Both the position numbers and the translations under genes were made by a program. From Sphingomonadales bacterium UBA7471 (GTDB taxonomy: Bacteria > Pseudomonadota > Alphaproteobacteria > Sphingomonadales > Sphingomonadaceae): DNA of 64,000 nucleotides. This document shows positions 1 to 9,483 of this stretch, piece by piece; the stretch's first letter is position 1, and each line of letters starts with the position of its first letter. The notes under the pieces were generated by a model. The model did no database searches, had not been told where the DNA came from, and saw only the letters and a program-made list of their open reading frames with translations. The DNA lies in contig DLOZ01000018.1 of the NCBI GenBank assembly GCA_002479765.1, positions 130,559 to 194,558 of the forward strand, in the 5' to 3' direction.

Positions 1-1077
1 GGCAAAGACCACAGTGAAATCGCGGAAGCGCTGCAAGGCCTCTGTGCGCACTGCCAGCGGCACTTGCACCGCATTGACGATCACACGACCGCGCAAAGCC
101 ATGCCCGGACGCAACTGTCCGCCACGATTGGGAATCGCCACGCGCACCAGTGCGGTCCCGGCCTCTGCATTGCCATCGGGGAGATATCCCCCAATCCTTG
201 CGTCAGCAATCGGGGTTCCGTCCATTGTTTCAACCATGACCTTCATCCCCGGCTGGATCGCACCCAGATCCTTGGGAAAGATGTTGAAAACTACTGTCGT
301 CTGGGCGGGGTCGGTGATGACATAAAGCGCACGATCAAAGGTCACGTCGCCGGGATTTCCGTTCCTTTCGGCTACGACCCCACTAGCAGTCGAGTAAACC
401 GGATAGACCTGCAAGGATTCGCTAGATTCAATGCGGGCTAGAAGCTGCCCTTTTTTCACATAGTCACCGACCGCTTTGGTCACCGAGACAATCCGCCCCG
501 GAAACTGCCCGCGAATTTCGGAGCGAGCTGTCGTAGCCAACTGCACCGTGCCAAAAAGCTCGCGCATCTCGCCGATAGTAGCGGGACCAACCGTCTCAAT
601 CTCAACGCCACCCGCTTTTGCCGCCGCCGCAGCGATTGTTGTGCGGCCTTCGGGGCTGGCATATTTCCAGACATGGCGTTTGCCATTTTCGACCGCGACC
701 ACTTCAACATCGAAGCTGTGCGGTTCTGTCACCACGCCTTGGCCCGCCAGATAGTTCCTTTCGGGCTTGAACGCGAAGATGTTGGTTTCGCTGTCCAGAC
801 GCTTGAGCGTCACCGTCAGCTGCACCGCCTTGGGATCAAGCGGCTTGCCATCCTTGGTCGGATAGACGCGGAACTGCGGCTCTTGGCCGTCCTCGAAGAT
901 CGTCATTTCAACCGCAAAGTCGCCATTCTTCAGCAGGCGACCGCCGTTGGGTCCCTTGTCGGGTTCACTTTCGGTTTCTTTCTCCGTGTCTGAGGCAGTT
1001 TCTCCGCCGCCACACGCAGCCAAAGGAGCGACAAACAGAAGCGCAGCAGCCAGCCGCGCGATTATGATGTTTTTCAT
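1..1077 (-). CDS. CzcB-like RND efflux periplasmic adaptor, lipoprotein, partial at window edge
   Basis: Membrane-fusion (HlyD/CzcB-type) adaptor that would link an inner-membrane heavy-metal RND pump to the outer-membrane channel encoded just upstream. The protein starts with a lipoprotein signal (LAAC lipobox, Cys22) followed by an acidic stretch, then a beta-domain ('GPNGGRLL', typical of CzcB/CusB-like adaptors), a Lys/Gly-rich lipoyl-like half motif near 'VGDYVKKGQLLARI', and a barrel region ending in 'GGQLRPGMALRGRV'. The start ATG (1075-1077) overlaps the stop of the CzcC-like gene in an ATGA, so the two are translationally coupled. The gene runs off position 1; its C-terminus and presumably the CzcA pump lie outside the window. 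It is only distantly similar to the second adaptor at 28968-30152, which has a transmembrane anchor instead of a lipobox. The family is clear; the metal specificity cannot be read. Confidence 0.9.
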   Translation of the reverse strand, partial: MKNIIIARLAAALLFVAPLAACGGGETASDTEKETESEPDKGPNGGRLLKNGDFAVEMTIFEDGQEPQFRVYPTKDGKPLDPKAVQLTVTLKRLDSETNIFAFKPERNYLAGQGVVTEPHSFDVEVVAVENGKRHVWKYASPEGRTTIAAAAAKAGGVEIETVGPATIGEMRELFGTVQLATTARSEIRGQFPGRIVSVTKAVGDYVKKGQLLARIESSESLQVYPVYSTASGVVAERNGNPGDVTFDRALYVITDPAQTTVVFNIFPKDLGAIQPGMKVMVETMDGTPIADARIGGYLPDGNAEAGTALVRVAIPNRGGQLRPGMALRGRVIVNAVQVPLAVRTEALQRFRDFTVVFA

Positions 1078-2312
1078 GGATTGATCCCCTTGTCGGCTGT
1101 GGCGTCAAAGCGCCCGGTCAGCCGGTCGATTTCGGTTTGAAGGTCACGATATTGGGTCATGGCGGCGAGCCACTGCTCCTGCACCGCGAGTATGGCATCG
1201 GCGGCGTCCTGAACGTCGCGGAAATTGAAACCGCCGCGATTATAGCCTTCACGCACTTGGGCCAGCGTCTTGACCGTGCGCGGATAGACCTCTGCCATGA
1301 TCGCATCGGCGCGGGTCCGCGCGGCATCGGCATCGGCACGCAGCGAAGCGAGGCGCCTTAGCCGTTCAAGCCGGTTGGCTTCAGCGGTCAGTTCTGCTTG
1401 CAAGCGCTCGGCTTGCGCTCGCTCTATATTGCCTTGGTTTTTGTCAAACCGGCCTAGCGGAATAGTGACACCCGCAACCAACGCCACATCATTGGTTCCG
1501 CGCAGGAAACGCGCGCCACCGCTGACGGTGTAGTCTTGCACCCGCTTGGTCTGCTCGACCCTTACCGCAGCACTTGCCCGCGCGGTCTGCGCTTCGGCCA
1601 GTGCCAGATCAGCTGGTGCCAGCTTCTGTTCAACTGGCCTGTAAGGCAAAAAATCGCCAGCGACCTCAAGGTCCTCGCCAATACCCGACCAGAATGAGGC
1701 AAGCACATTGCGCGTTGCCCGCGCCTTGGCTTCGGCCTGATCGACGTCGATCTGGGCTTGGGCCACACGCGCCGCCGCGCGGGTTTCAACGAACAGCGGG
1801 TCTTTGTAACCCCGCACCCGGCGCAGCGCTTCGCGCTCAATTCCCTGCTCGGTTTCGAGGCGGTAGGTCGTAATCTTGACCACTGCATCGGCAATCATGA
1901 CATCGATGAAAGAGCGCTCGACTGCCGCAGCAATATCGAGCCGCGTCACTTTTCGGGCTGCTTCGGCGACGCCGATGCCGCGCTCGGCCAAGCCGATCCG
2001 GGCATCCCGCTTTCCGCCGCGCTCGATAGGTTGGCTATACATGCCGGTGATCTCGGCTTGCCCCAGCACATTATAGGGGCCGGTGCCGACGAAATTTTCG
2101 GCCTCTACCATTACCGACGGATTGGGGCGGACGCCTGCTTGCACGCGGCCCGCACGGGCGGCCGCAATCTCGGCTTCATTCGCTTTAAGCAGCGGGGCGG
2201 CCTCTAGGGCCTTGGCAATGGCTTCCTCCAGCGTGATCGGCTCTGCGAGCGCAACACAGCTTGTAAAGACCAGCGCCGCCGCCAATAAAGCGGTGCGCAA
2301 TTTGGGAAACAT
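1074..2312 (-). CDS. CzcC-like TolC-family outer-membrane factor
   Basis: Outer-membrane channel subunit of a heavy-metal RND efflux system. The 412-residue protein has a Sec signal peptide (cleavage near 'VALA-EPI'), then the CzcC-type opening 'ITLEEAIAKALEAAPLLKANEAEI', long alanine-rich helical stretches with the coiled-coil heptads of TolC hairpins, and the family hallmark 'NPSVMVEAENFVGTGPY' near residue 62-78, which is nearly the same in the second CzcC at 30164 ('NPEIGVTVENFGGTGPY'). It lies between a CzcI-like gene upstream and the adaptor downstream (4-nt ATGA overlap), the order czcI-czcC-czcB seen in classic czc operons. Length is normal for the family. Confidence 0.93.
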   Translation of the reverse strand: MFPKLRTALLAAALVFTSCVALAEPITLEEAIAKALEAAPLLKANEAEIAAARAGRVQAGVRPNPSVMVEAENFVGTGPYNVLGQAEITGMYSQPIERGGKRDARIGLAERGIGVAEAARKVTRLDIAAAVERSFIDVMIADAVVKITTYRLETEQGIEREALRRVRGYKDPLFVETRAAARVAQAQIDVDQAEAKARATRNVLASFWSGIGEDLEVAGDFLPYRPVEQKLAPADLALAEAQTARASAAVRVEQTKRVQDYTVSGGARFLRGTNDVALVAGVTIPLGRFDKNQGNIERAQAERLQAELTAEANRLERLRRLASLRADADAARTRADAIMAEVYPRTVKTLAQVREGYNRGGFNFRDVQDAADAILAVQEQWLAAMTQYRDLQTEIDRLTGRFDATADKGINP

Positions 2313-2377
2313 TTAGAAACTCCTGAACCTACAGACGCGATTCGGCACGGGCGTCACACCCGTCCCAGCGGCATGGT

Positions 2378-2710
2378 TCAGGCTGAAGGTGGCTCGGTGG
2401 GGGGTGCCTGGCTGAAAGAGGTCAAGATCGCGGCCCGTGGAAAGGGCAACAAAAGCTTACCAGCGATCAGGTTAAGGCCAAGGCTGGTTGCACGAGCATC
2501 GATCGCAGCAGGACATTGGTGGCTATGGACGTTGTCGCCTTGCACGTCTGGTAGGCCTGATTGGTCACCATTGTCCTCGACCAGCGAGAGAATGTCAACG
2601 GTACCATGATCTGAGTGGGCATGTTCCATGCCGGTATGGGCAACCGCGGGTGCATGAGCCATGCCCGAGATAAGCGCAAAACCAAGGAAAAGAAATGCCA
2701 ACCACTTCAT
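2378..2710 (-). CDS. CzcI-like small His-rich secreted protein
   Basis: 110-residue protein with a signal peptide (MKWLAFLFLGFALISGMAHA) and a short His/Asp-rich mature part ('HTGMEHAHSDHGTVD', 'VHSHQCPAAID') that could bind divalent metal. The C-terminus 'ILTSFSQAPPTEPPSA' closely matches that of the protein at 31441-31779 ('ALTSFAQAPPVQPPAA'), and both lie immediately upstream of a czcC homologue, the position of CzcI in czc operons. CzcI proteins are thought to modulate expression or metal delivery, but their role is not settled. The gene is read first in the left-edge operon. The identification rests on position, size and the shared tail. Confidence 0.7.
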   Translation of the reverse strand: MKWLAFLFLGFALISGMAHAPAVAHTGMEHAHSDHGTVDILSLVEDNGDQSGLPDVQGDNVHSHQCPAAIDARATSLGLNLIAGKLLLPFPRAAILTSFSQAPPTEPPSA

Positions 2711-2820
2711 GCTGATGAGCCCTTAACTTGCGCGCCCCACAAGGGCAATCGTTATTTCGAACCAGGATCGATCTTGACCTTTCAAGTTCCGGCTGAAGCG
2801 CTCCAAGCTCGCGGAAACCA

Positions 2821-4200
2821 TCAGCGAGCAATCACGCGCTCACTTTGCCAAAGTGCATGCGCGTCATCGATAGAAGAACCGCTAAGGCGCGCGGCCTTCA
2901 TGATTTCATTGGCAGCTTTGTACCCGACGACTGGAACCAACTCAATGGCGCTGGCCAAACTTCCATCAAGGATTTCTTCGCAACGCTGCTGATCGATTTT
3001 TATGCCCGCGATACAGCCCGTTCCCAGTATATCCATTCCCGCAATTAACAATGATACCGCTTCATCAACCGACGACACAATAACGGGCGTAAAGGCATTG
3101 AGCTGTAGCTGGCCCGCCTCAGCTGCGAATGTGACGGTAAGGTCGAGCCCAAAAACGCGAAACGCAATCTGGTTAATTGCTTCGGGAATGACTGGATTGA
3201 TTTTGCCGGGCATGATCGAGGAGCCAGCTTGGCGGGCGGGAAGGACCATCTCGGCGAACCCGCCTCTCGGACCGCTTGAGAGCAGTCGCAGATCGTTGCA
3301 AATCTTCGATAATTTTGCTGCGAGCCGCTTAAGAAAGCCGCTGTAAAAGACAAACGCGCCCATATCCCAGCTTGCTTCAAACAAATTCGCCGCTGGAACG
3401 ACCGGAAAACCGCAAATTTGCCGGAGGTTCTCCACGACGGCCTCGCGGTAGTCCTTGGATGCCCCGGTGCCACTGCCAACAGCAGTGCCCCCGAGATTGA
3501 TTTCGAGAAACAGTGCGCCGACCTCCCGTCCTCGCGAGACATCCTCTTCGAGCGCGGCGGCGAAGGCCAGAAACTCCTGCTCTGCGGTCATCGGGACCGC
3601 GTCTTGCAGCTCGGTACGAGCGAGCTTGCGAACCCCGGCAAACTCGGTCGCTTTCTGGCGGCAAATCGCTGCGAGCCGTTCGATGCTATCTATCAGTGCC
3701 AGGTTGGATTCGAATACAGCCAACCGGACCGCCGTGGCATAAGCATCGTTGGTTGATTGATTTCGGTTCACGTGGTCGTTTGGATGAACATGATCATAGT
3801 CTCCCGCATTGCGGCCCATCAGAAACAGGGCGCGGTTTGCGATGACTTCGTTCATGTTCATATTGGTCGATGTTCCTGCGCCGCCCTGCAGAATATCGAC
3901 GCGGAATTGATCCCAATGCATGCCATCGCCAATTTCATCGCAGGCCCGCGAAATTGCGTCGGTGACATCTGCATCGAGTTCGCCAGCTGCCAAATTTGCC
4001 CTCGCAGCGGCCTTTTTGACACGCGCGAGATTATTAAGAAGGACTGGCAGAGAGCCGATGGTGCGGCCGCTTATCGGGAAGTTGTCAATGGCGCGCTGGG
4101 TTTGAAGGCCATAGAGTGCGTGCGCTGGCACGGAGCCTTCGCCGAGCAAATCCGCCTCGATCCGCCAGCCTGCCGACCGGTCTAGTGATTGCCCGTCCAT
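2821..4200 (-). CDS. aspA: Aspartate ammonia-lyase (aspartase)
   Basis: Converts L-aspartate to fumarate and ammonia in the cytoplasm. The 459-residue protein belongs to the fumarase/aspartase superfamily: 'GAGTSTNMN' near residues 108-114, 'HPNDHVNRNQSTNDAY' near 139-154, and the signature loop 'GSSIMPGKINP' at about 326-336 with the catalytic Ser. The GAGTSTNMN form and 'HVNRNQSTND' favour aspartase over class II fumarase, although fumarase cannot be fully excluded. I start at ATG 4200, 8 nt after the stop of the ABC ATPase gene, rather than at the longer open frame to 4482, which lies inside that gene. It is the last gene of the transporter operon, so imported aspartate could feed straight into the TCA cycle. 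Confidence 0.9.
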   Translation of the reverse strand: MDGQSLDRSAGWRIEADLLGEGSVPAHALYGLQTQRAIDNFPISGRTIGSLPVLLNNLARVKKAAARANLAAGELDADVTDAISRACDEIGDGMHWDQFRVDILQGGAGTSTNMNMNEVIANRALFLMGRNAGDYDHVHPNDHVNRNQSTNDAYATAVRLAVFESNLALIDSIERLAAICRQKATEFAGVRKLARTELQDAVPMTAEQEFLAFAAALEEDVSRGREVGALFLEINLGGTAVGSGTGASKDYREAVVENLRQICGFPVVPAANLFEASWDMGAFVFYSGFLKRLAAKLSKICNDLRLLSSGPRGGFAEMVLPARQAGSSIMPGKINPVIPEAINQIAFRVFGLDLTVTFAAEAGQLQLNAFTPVIVSSVDEAVSLLIAGMDILGTGCIAGIKIDQQRCEEILDGSLASAIELVPVVGYKAANEIMKAARLSGSSIDDAHALWQSERVIAR

Positions 4201-4208
4201 TCGAGGGA

Positions 4209-4946
4209 TCAATGCAAAATCTGGCTGAGGAAGAGACGGGTCCGTTCGTGACGCGGATTGGCAAAAAATTCGGTCGGCGGACCGGATTCCAGAATATTTC
4301 CCTGATCCATGAAGATGACCCGGTCTGCAGCCTGGCGGGCAAATCCCATTTCGTGCGTGACCACGAGCATGGTCATGCCTTCGCTTGCGAGTTCGAGCAT
4401 TACGTCGAGAACCTCTTTCACCATTTCCGGATCGAGCGCCGATGTCGGCTCGTCGAACAGCATGACACTCGGCTCCATGCACAGAGCGCGCGCGATCGCG
4501 ACCCGTTGCTGCTGTCCGCCGGACAATTGGCTGGGGCGCTTATGCGCCTGGTCGGGGATTCTGACTCGTTCGAGCAATTGCATGGCCTTGGCTTCGGCGG
4601 CGGCTTTCGAAAGCTTCTTCACCCAGATCGGTGCGAGCGTACAGTTTTCGAGGATAGTCAGGTGCGGGAAAAGGTTGAAGCTTTGAAAGACCATACCGAC
4701 CTGCGTTCGTATGGCTTCGAGCTGTTTGGGCTCGGTACCGACCTTAATCCCATTGACCAGTATCTCGCCAGCCTCGTGCGTTTCGAGCTGGTTGATGCAG
4801 CGGATCAGAGTCGATTTGCCCGAACCGGAAGGGCCGCAAATTACGATGCGCTCGCCTTTCGCGACGGACAGGTCGATCGACTTCAAAGCCTGAAACGCGC
4901 CGAAACTCTTTGACACGCTCGACAGCGAGATGGCGTTTTCATTCAT
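4209..4946 (-). CDS. aapP: Amino-acid ABC transporter ATP-binding protein (AapP/GlnQ type)
   Basis: Cytoplasmic ATPase driving the polar amino-acid importer. Of 245 residues from the chosen start, the Walker A 'GPSGSGKST', Q-loop ('[13 protein letters not shown]'), signature '[15 protein letters not shown]' and Walker B '[14 protein letters not shown]' followed by the H-loop '[10 protein letters not shown]' are all intact. These are hallmarks of the GlnQ/AapP/BztD subfamily. I use ATG 4946, which overlaps the permease stop by 8 nt, instead of 5000, which would put 62 nt inside the permease. It stands directly downstream of both permease genes and upstream of aspartase, the order aapJQMP. Confidence 0.93.
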   Translation of the reverse strand: MNENAISLSSVSKSFGAFQALKSIDLSVAKGERIVICGPSGSGKSTLIRCINQLETHEAGEILVNGIKVGTEPKQLEAIRTQVGMVFQSFNLFPHLTILENCTLAPIWVKKLSKAAAEAKAMQLLERVRIPDQAHKRPSQLSGGQQQRVAIARALCMEPSVMLFDEPTSALDPEMVKEVLDVMLELASEGMTMLVVTHEMGFARQAADRVIFMDQGNILESGPPTEFFANPRHERTRLFLSQILH

Positions 4947-6003
4947 GGCTGGGTCCTTTGGCTCGCTGCTCAAGGCGGTCGGCAAATCGGCTGAAGCCAA
5001 AGCAGAGCGTAAAATAAATGGCGGTAATGAAAAGATATACTTCGACCGAGGGCGAACTCCATTCGGGATCGGCCAGCGCTGCCTTCCCTGAACTGATGAG
5101 GTCGAACAATCCTATAACAAGGACGAGGCTCGTATTCTTGATCATGACGATGATCGTGTTGGTCAGCGCCGGAATGACGACCGCTATGGCCTGCGGCAGG
5201 ATCACCTTGAGTTGGCATTGCCAATAGGAGAGCCCTAGTGCCTGCGCCGCTTCGGCTTGGCCCTTTGGCAACGCCTGCAAGCCGCCGCGCACCACCTCGG
5301 CCAGATAGGCCGAGGCAAACATAGTCAGAGCGATCACCGCCCGGGAGAATTTGTCGGGAAGCAGGTCTTCGGGCACGAGCAGCGGCAACATGATCGAGGC
5401 GATGAACAATATGCTCAAGAGTGGCAGCGCCCGCGTCAGTTCGATGAAAAGCGTGCTCAGTAGCCTGATAACCGGAAGATCGGAGCGCCGTGCAAGCGCG
5501 AGAAGGATGCCGGTTGGAAAGCCGATGCCAATTGCAACCACCGTGAGAAGGAGCGTTACAGGAAGGCCGCCCCAATTGTCGGTCGAGACGGAGGCAAGAC
5601 CGGCAAAGCCCCCCCTCATCAGGCCCCAAGACAGCATCAGCGCTACTATCCAGAAGCCTGCAAGCCGCGCGCGCCAGGCCGATGGCCGAATGGAGTAAAC
5701 AAGCAGGCCGATCAGCAATGTGCAGACGAGCAGCGGTCGCCAACGCTCATCAAACGGGTAGATGCCGAACAGGATCTGGCTGTGTTTGGCGACAATGAAG
5801 CTCCAGCACGCGCCCGCCGCCGTTCTGCACGTCTCCGGGACTGCTGGAAAAACGGCGGCGTCGAAGACGGCCCATGTGAGAAAGGGCGGCAAAGCCAAGA
5901 ACAGGATTACGGCAAATATAACCGTCAAAACGGCATTGAACGGAGAACCCACAAGGCTGCGAACGGCGTTCCAGCCCGGAGCGTCAGATGACAGCTTTTG
6001 CAT
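4939..6003 (-). CDS. aapM: Amino-acid ABC transporter permease (AapM/BztC type)
   Basis: Inner-membrane permease of 354 residues with about eight hydrophobic segments. The long N-terminal extension with several membrane spans ahead of the conserved BPD domain is characteristic of AapM/BztC rather than of the short HisM/GlnP permeases. The conserved permease region contains '[14 protein letters not shown]' and the EAA loop '[26 protein letters not shown]', which docks on the ATPase. The ATG shares one base with the upstream stop (TGATG), implying coupling to AapQ. General L-amino-acid importers of this family take up Glu, Asp, Gln and other amino acids; the aspartase next door suggests acidic amino acids as the main cargo, which is an inference. 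Confidence 0.92.
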   Translation of the reverse strand: MQKLSSDAPGWNAVRSLVGSPFNAVLTVIFAVILFLALPPFLTWAVFDAAVFPAVPETCRTAAGACWSFIVAKHSQILFGIYPFDERWRPLLVCTLLIGLLVYSIRPSAWRARLAGFWIVALMLSWGLMRGGFAGLASVSTDNWGGLPVTLLLTVVAIGIGFPTGILLALARRSDLPVIRLLSTLFIELTRALPLLSILFIASIMLPLLVPEDLLPDKFSRAVIALTMFASAYLAEVVRGGLQALPKGQAEAAQALGLSYWQCQLKVILPQAIAVVIPALTNTIIVMIKNTSLVLVIGLFDLISSGKAALADPEWSSPSVEVYLFITAIYFTLCFGFSRFADRLEQRAKGPSHE

Positions 6004-7139
6004 CAGCCGACTCCCTGCTGCACGCGGCGGTTGACCTGGTTCATCAGCGCCGACAGGCTCAAATTGATTGCCAGATAAACCGCGATGATGATGACGGTGC
6101 CTTCGATCGCGTGGCTGGTCTTATTGATCACGGTGCCGGTCACGACCATGAAATCGGCATAGCCAATGGCGATGACCAGGGTCGAGTTTTTGACGATGTT
6201 GATATATTGGCTGGTCATCGGCGGGATGATGACACGCAGCATTTGCGGAATGACGACCAGACGAAGGGTGCGGCCGCGCGACAAGCCTAAAGCATAAGCT
6301 GCCTCCCACTGGCCACGCGTCACCGATTGCAATCCGGTCCTGACGATTTCCGCGACAAATCCCGAGGTGTAAAATGTGAGCCCTGTAATCAGCGTGAAGA
6401 ACTCGGGCGAGAGGATGAAGCCGCCGACGATATCGGGACCGTTGGCTTTCGGTAATTCGACTGACGCCGACGGGGCAAGCAGGAGCACAATTATCAGAAG
6501 CCAGAGCAACGCTGATGCGGCTATTGCCCATTTGACCCAAGGGGGGCAAAGGCCAGTCTCTCTTTGGCGCGATGCGGTTGCCTTTGCGACGCTCCCAATG
6601 CCGATCAGTGTCAGCAATACACCGCCTGTGACGCTCCAACCCATACCTTGCAGATCGAGCGCCGGGATCGCGAGGCCGCGAAGCGACAAATACACGCCCT
6701 GGATCGGCTCGACGACATCGGCGACAGGCAGCACCTGCCCCAAAAAGCTGTAGAGAAAAAGAAGGAGCAATATCGGCGGCGAGTTTCGCGCGATTTCAAC
6801 CCAGCTGCGGGCAAAGGATTTCGCCAGGGCATTTTCACTCAGCCGCAATATGCCAAGCCCGGTGCCGATAAACGTCGCAAAAAAAGCGACAAAAAGCGAT
6901 ATGACGAGCGTGTTGACAATGCCGGCGGCGATCGCCCATAAATTGCTGTCTTCGGGCGAATAGGGCAGCCAGCTTTCGGACAGCGTGAAGCCCGCCCGGT
7001 CGCCGAGAAATTCCGTTCCCAATTCGATACCGCGGTCCGCAAGGTTGGCCGATGCCGTCGCAACCACTAGCGCGACTGCTCCAAACACCAGAAGAAGCGC
7101 AGCAGCCTGGTAGGCGAGATTGCGTTGTGTCCGGTTCAT
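6003..7139 (-). CDS. aapQ: Amino-acid ABC transporter permease (AapQ/BztB type)
   Basis: The second, larger inner-membrane permease (378 residues) of the heterodimeric channel. It has an N-terminal hydrophobic anchor, a periplasmic stretch ('FTLSESWLPYSPEDSN'), then the BPD permease core beginning 'GIVNTLVISLFVAFFATFIGTGLG' and ending with the EAA loop 'GQWEAAYALGLSRGRTLRLVVIPQM'. The insertion in the middle of the BPD domain (about residues 150-240) is typical of AapQ/BztB. It lies 39 nt downstream of the binding protein and shares one base with AapM. Confidence 0.92.
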   Translation of the reverse strand: MNRTQRNLAYQAAALLLVFGAVALVVATASANLADRGIELGTEFLGDRAGFTLSESWLPYSPEDSNLWAIAAGIVNTLVISLFVAFFATFIGTGLGILRLSENALAKSFARSWVEIARNSPPILLLLFLYSFLGQVLPVADVVEPIQGVYLSLRGLAIPALDLQGMGWSVTGGVLLTLIGIGSVAKATASRQRETGLCPPWVKWAIAASALLWLLIIVLLLAPSASVELPKANGPDIVGGFILSPEFFTLITGLTFYTSGFVAEIVRTGLQSVTRGQWEAAYALGLSRGRTLRLVVIPQMLRVIIPPMTSQYINIVKNSTLVIAIGYADFMVVTGTVINKTSHAIEGTVIIIAVYLAINLSLSALMNQVNRRVQQGVG

Positions 7140-7178
7140 ACCAAAAGGACCTTTTTCAAGCGATGGCCGTCCACACCA

Positions 7179-8210
7179 TCAATCCCATGGCAGCGGAAAC
7201 ATCAGGCCGCCCTCGGAATAGAGCTTGTTGAGCCGACGATCCGCCTTGATCGGCGTGTTCTCGCCCAAATTCCGGTCCCAGATTTCCTTGTAATTCCCGA
7301 CCTGCTTGATCACGTTGTATGCCCATTTGCTATCGAGCCCCATCGACCGGCCGAAAGCAGGATCGCCGCCCAGGATGCGTTTGGTGACCGCATCGCCATT
7401 CTTGGCCATGTCGTCGACATTGGCCTGCGTGATGCCGTTCTTTTCGGCCCAGATGAGGACGTTGAAGGTCCAGCGCGCGACATCGAACAGCCGGTCATCG
7501 CCACGCGGGATGGCGATCCCGTTGGGCTCGATCGCGTCGCCTGCATACATCGTGCTGTGTTCGGCGGGGTTCTTGGCGACAGTGGCAATCTGGCTTTGCG
7601 CTGCCAATCCATCGGTAACATAGGCGTCGCACCGGCCCGCGAAATAGGTATCGCGCGCCGTTATCGTCGAATCGAAATAGACGCGCTTCATCTTGAATTT
7701 GTGCTTTTCCTCAAGCTCGTCGAGCGCATTCTCGACGAGACTGCCACCGCCCTGCATGCAGATGGTCCGTCCGCCGAGCTTTGCCGGCTCGGTGATGCCA
7801 TCGGCCTTGCGGGTAATGACGACATCGCCATCGTAAAGCGTATTGACGACAAAGCGGATGGCCATGTCGCGGGTGAAGGTCAGCGTTGTGGTCCGGGACA
7901 GGATATCGATTTCGCCTGTCTGGACCGCGGGAAGGCGCTGGGCGGCATTGAGCGGAACGAAGCGCACCTTGGTGGCATCGCCGAGAATCGCGGCAGCGAT
8001 TGCCCGGCACACATCGCTGTCGAAGCCCCGCCAAATTCCCTTCTCATCAGGACGCGAAAGGCCGGGTATGCCCTGACTACCGCTACAATTAAGATTTCCG
8101 CGCGCCTTGATCTTCTCAACCAAGCTTTCCTTCTTGGCACCATTCGAACAACCCGCCAGAGCCGTACCGAGCAGCAGCCCGATAGAGATACATTTCATCG
8201 CTCTTGTCAT
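7179..8210 (-). CDS. aapJ: Amino-acid ABC transporter substrate-binding lipoprotein (AapJ/BztA type)
   Basis: Periplasmic receptor of the importer, 343 residues. A lipobox (LAGC, Cys21) indicates anchoring to the membrane, which is unusual because most AapJ proteins are free periplasmic proteins. The family core is clear: 'RGNLNCSGSQGIPGLSRPDEKGIW', 'GFDSDVCRAIAAAI', 'FVPLNAAQRLPAVQTGEIDIL' and 'CMQGGGSLVENALDE', ending in 'LYSEGGLMFPLPWD'. The conserved Cys pair seen in BztA-type proteins (SGSQG region and Q-A-G-Y region) is present in part. The ATG overlaps the stop of the upstream PLP-lyase (ATGA), so uptake and catabolism are co-translated. Confidence 0.93.
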   Translation of the reverse strand: MTRAMKCISIGLLLGTALAGCSNGAKKESLVEKIKARGNLNCSGSQGIPGLSRPDEKGIWRGFDSDVCRAIAAAILGDATKVRFVPLNAAQRLPAVQTGEIDILSRTTTLTFTRDMAIRFVVNTLYDGDVVITRKADGITEPAKLGGRTICMQGGGSLVENALDELEEKHKFKMKRVYFDSTITARDTYFAGRCDAYVTDGLAAQSQIATVAKNPAEHSTMYAGDAIEPNGIAIPRGDDRLFDVARWTFNVLIWAEKNGITQANVDDMAKNGDAVTKRILGGDPAFGRSMGLDSKWAYNVIKQVGNYKEIWDRNLGENTPIKADRRLNKLYSEGGLMFPLPWD

Positions 8211-9418
8211 GGCTGCGCTCTCCCCAAATCTTTATCATTAGCTATGCCGTCAGGCGTCGCAGCCGCCAGGATGCTCAGGCATTTCTCCAAACTGGCCCGC
8301 AGGTCTTCCGGGTGCTCCATCCCGATGCTGAGCCTGACGACGGGGCCGTGGTGCGGCGCTGGCGTCGCGGTGCGCAGCGGCGGCTGGTCGAGAACGGCAA
8401 CGACACTCTTGGTGCCTCCCCAGCTCGCGCCGATGGCGAATTGATCCATCGCCTCAATGGCCTTCGCCAGCAGCGGCCTTGTCCAGGGTTCAAGGAAAAG
8501 CGTAATCAGGCCGGTCGATCCGGTGAAGTCGCGCTTCCAGAACTGATGACCCGGATTTTCGGGCAATGCGGGATGGCGGATTTCGCGGACAGCATTGCTT
8601 GCTTGAAGCATTGGCAGCAGTTGCAGCGCGCTTTGTTCACACCGGTCGAGGCGAACGGCCATGGTTTCCATCCCGCGCAGGACCAGGCTGGCTTCATCAG
8701 CGGAAACGCCTTGGCCCAAAAACCGCGAATGATCTTTGAGCTGGCGGAAAATATCCTCGTTGTTGACGGCAACCGAGCCCATCACAACGTCGGAATGGCC
8801 CGAGACATATTTTGATGCGGCGCAGATCGAGAGATCGACGCCGAGGCTCAGCGGTTTGCATCGAAGCGGCGTTGCGTAGGTATTGTCGGCAGCAGTGAGA
8901 ATTCCCCGCGCCTGGCAGGCCGCCGTGATCGCCGGAACATCCTGGACCTCAAGCGTCATCGACCCGGGCGATTCAACCCAGACAAGCTGTACACTCGAAT
9001 CGAGCAGATCGGCAATGCGGCTCCCCAACGATGGATCATAGAAGACCGGCTTGATGCCGAGCCGTCCCAGAAACCGGTCGGCAAAGGGTCGTACAGTATC
9101 ATAGGCGTTATCCGGAAACAGCACGCGCTGGCCGGGAGCACAGAAGGTGAGCGTAGTGAGCGCGATGGCGGCAAAGCCGGACGGCACCACCAAGGCTCGC
9201 GAGGCCCCTTCCAATGCAGCGATCGCCTGTTCCAATGTGCGCGTCGTTGGCGTCCCGTAAAGGCCATATGAATAGCCGTCATACATAGCGGACCGGCGGT
9301 TCTGATAAGCATCCACGCTGTCGAAAACGATCGTCGACGCGCGATGCACCGGCACCGACAGGCTCGCAAACGCCCCATTGGCTGCTGGCACTTTCAGACA
9401 TTTGGTCTCGTCGTGCAT
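8207..9418 (-). CDS. PLP-dependent Cys/Met metabolism lyase (cystathionine beta/gamma-lyase or methionine gamma-lyase family)
   Basis: Cytoplasmic fold-type I PLP enzyme of about 403 residues. Family marks are 'YGLYGTPTTRTLEQAIAALEG', 'VVPSGFAAIALTTL', the aspartate-containing 'TAADNTYATPLRCKPLSLG' and the PLP-lysine motif 'SICAASKYVSGHSDVVMG' with Lys203. It could cleave cystathionine, cysteine or methionine; the specificity residues cannot be read with confidence. I start at ATG 9418 because a strong AAGGAG lies 7 nt upstream; the longer frame to 9466 would begin inside the likely operator. It is the first gene of the amino-acid operon, opposite LysR. Lyases of this family release 2-aminoacrylate-type enamines, the substrate of RidA encoded nearby at 10466. 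Confidence 0.85.
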   Translation of the reverse strand: MHDETKCLKVPAANGAFASLSVPVHRASTIVFDSVDAYQNRRSAMYDGYSYGLYGTPTTRTLEQAIAALEGASRALVVPSGFAAIALTTLTFCAPGQRVLFPDNAYDTVRPFADRFLGRLGIKPVFYDPSLGSRIADLLDSSVQLVWVESPGSMTLEVQDVPAITAACQARGILTAADNTYATPLRCKPLSLGVDLSICAASKYVSGHSDVVMGSVAVNNEDIFRQLKDHSRFLGQGVSADEASLVLRGMETMAVRLDRCEQSALQLLPMLQASNAVREIRHPALPENPGHQFWKRDFTGSTGLITLFLEPWTRPLLAKAIEAMDQFAIGASWGGTKSVVAVLDQPPLRTATPAPHHGPVVRLSIGMEHPEDLRASLEKCLSILAAATPDGIANDKDLGRAQP

Positions 9419-9483
9419 TCCATTCTCCTTGGAGACAACGCTAGGCGGAGAAGAGACCTTATTCAAATTGAACTATGGCGCTT

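Noticed and set aside
2711..2831. Minus-strand translation with 'NNDCPCGARKL', recalling a SEC-C metal motif
   Set aside because: Only one short degenerate match, no downstream His-Cys of SEC-C, and the frame ends within the CzcI-like gene. Too weak to call a remnant.
7125..8444. Long plus-strand open frame of 439 codons
   Set aside because: It is antisense to aapJ and the end of the PLP-lyase, both with clear domains. Its translation has no recognisable motif.
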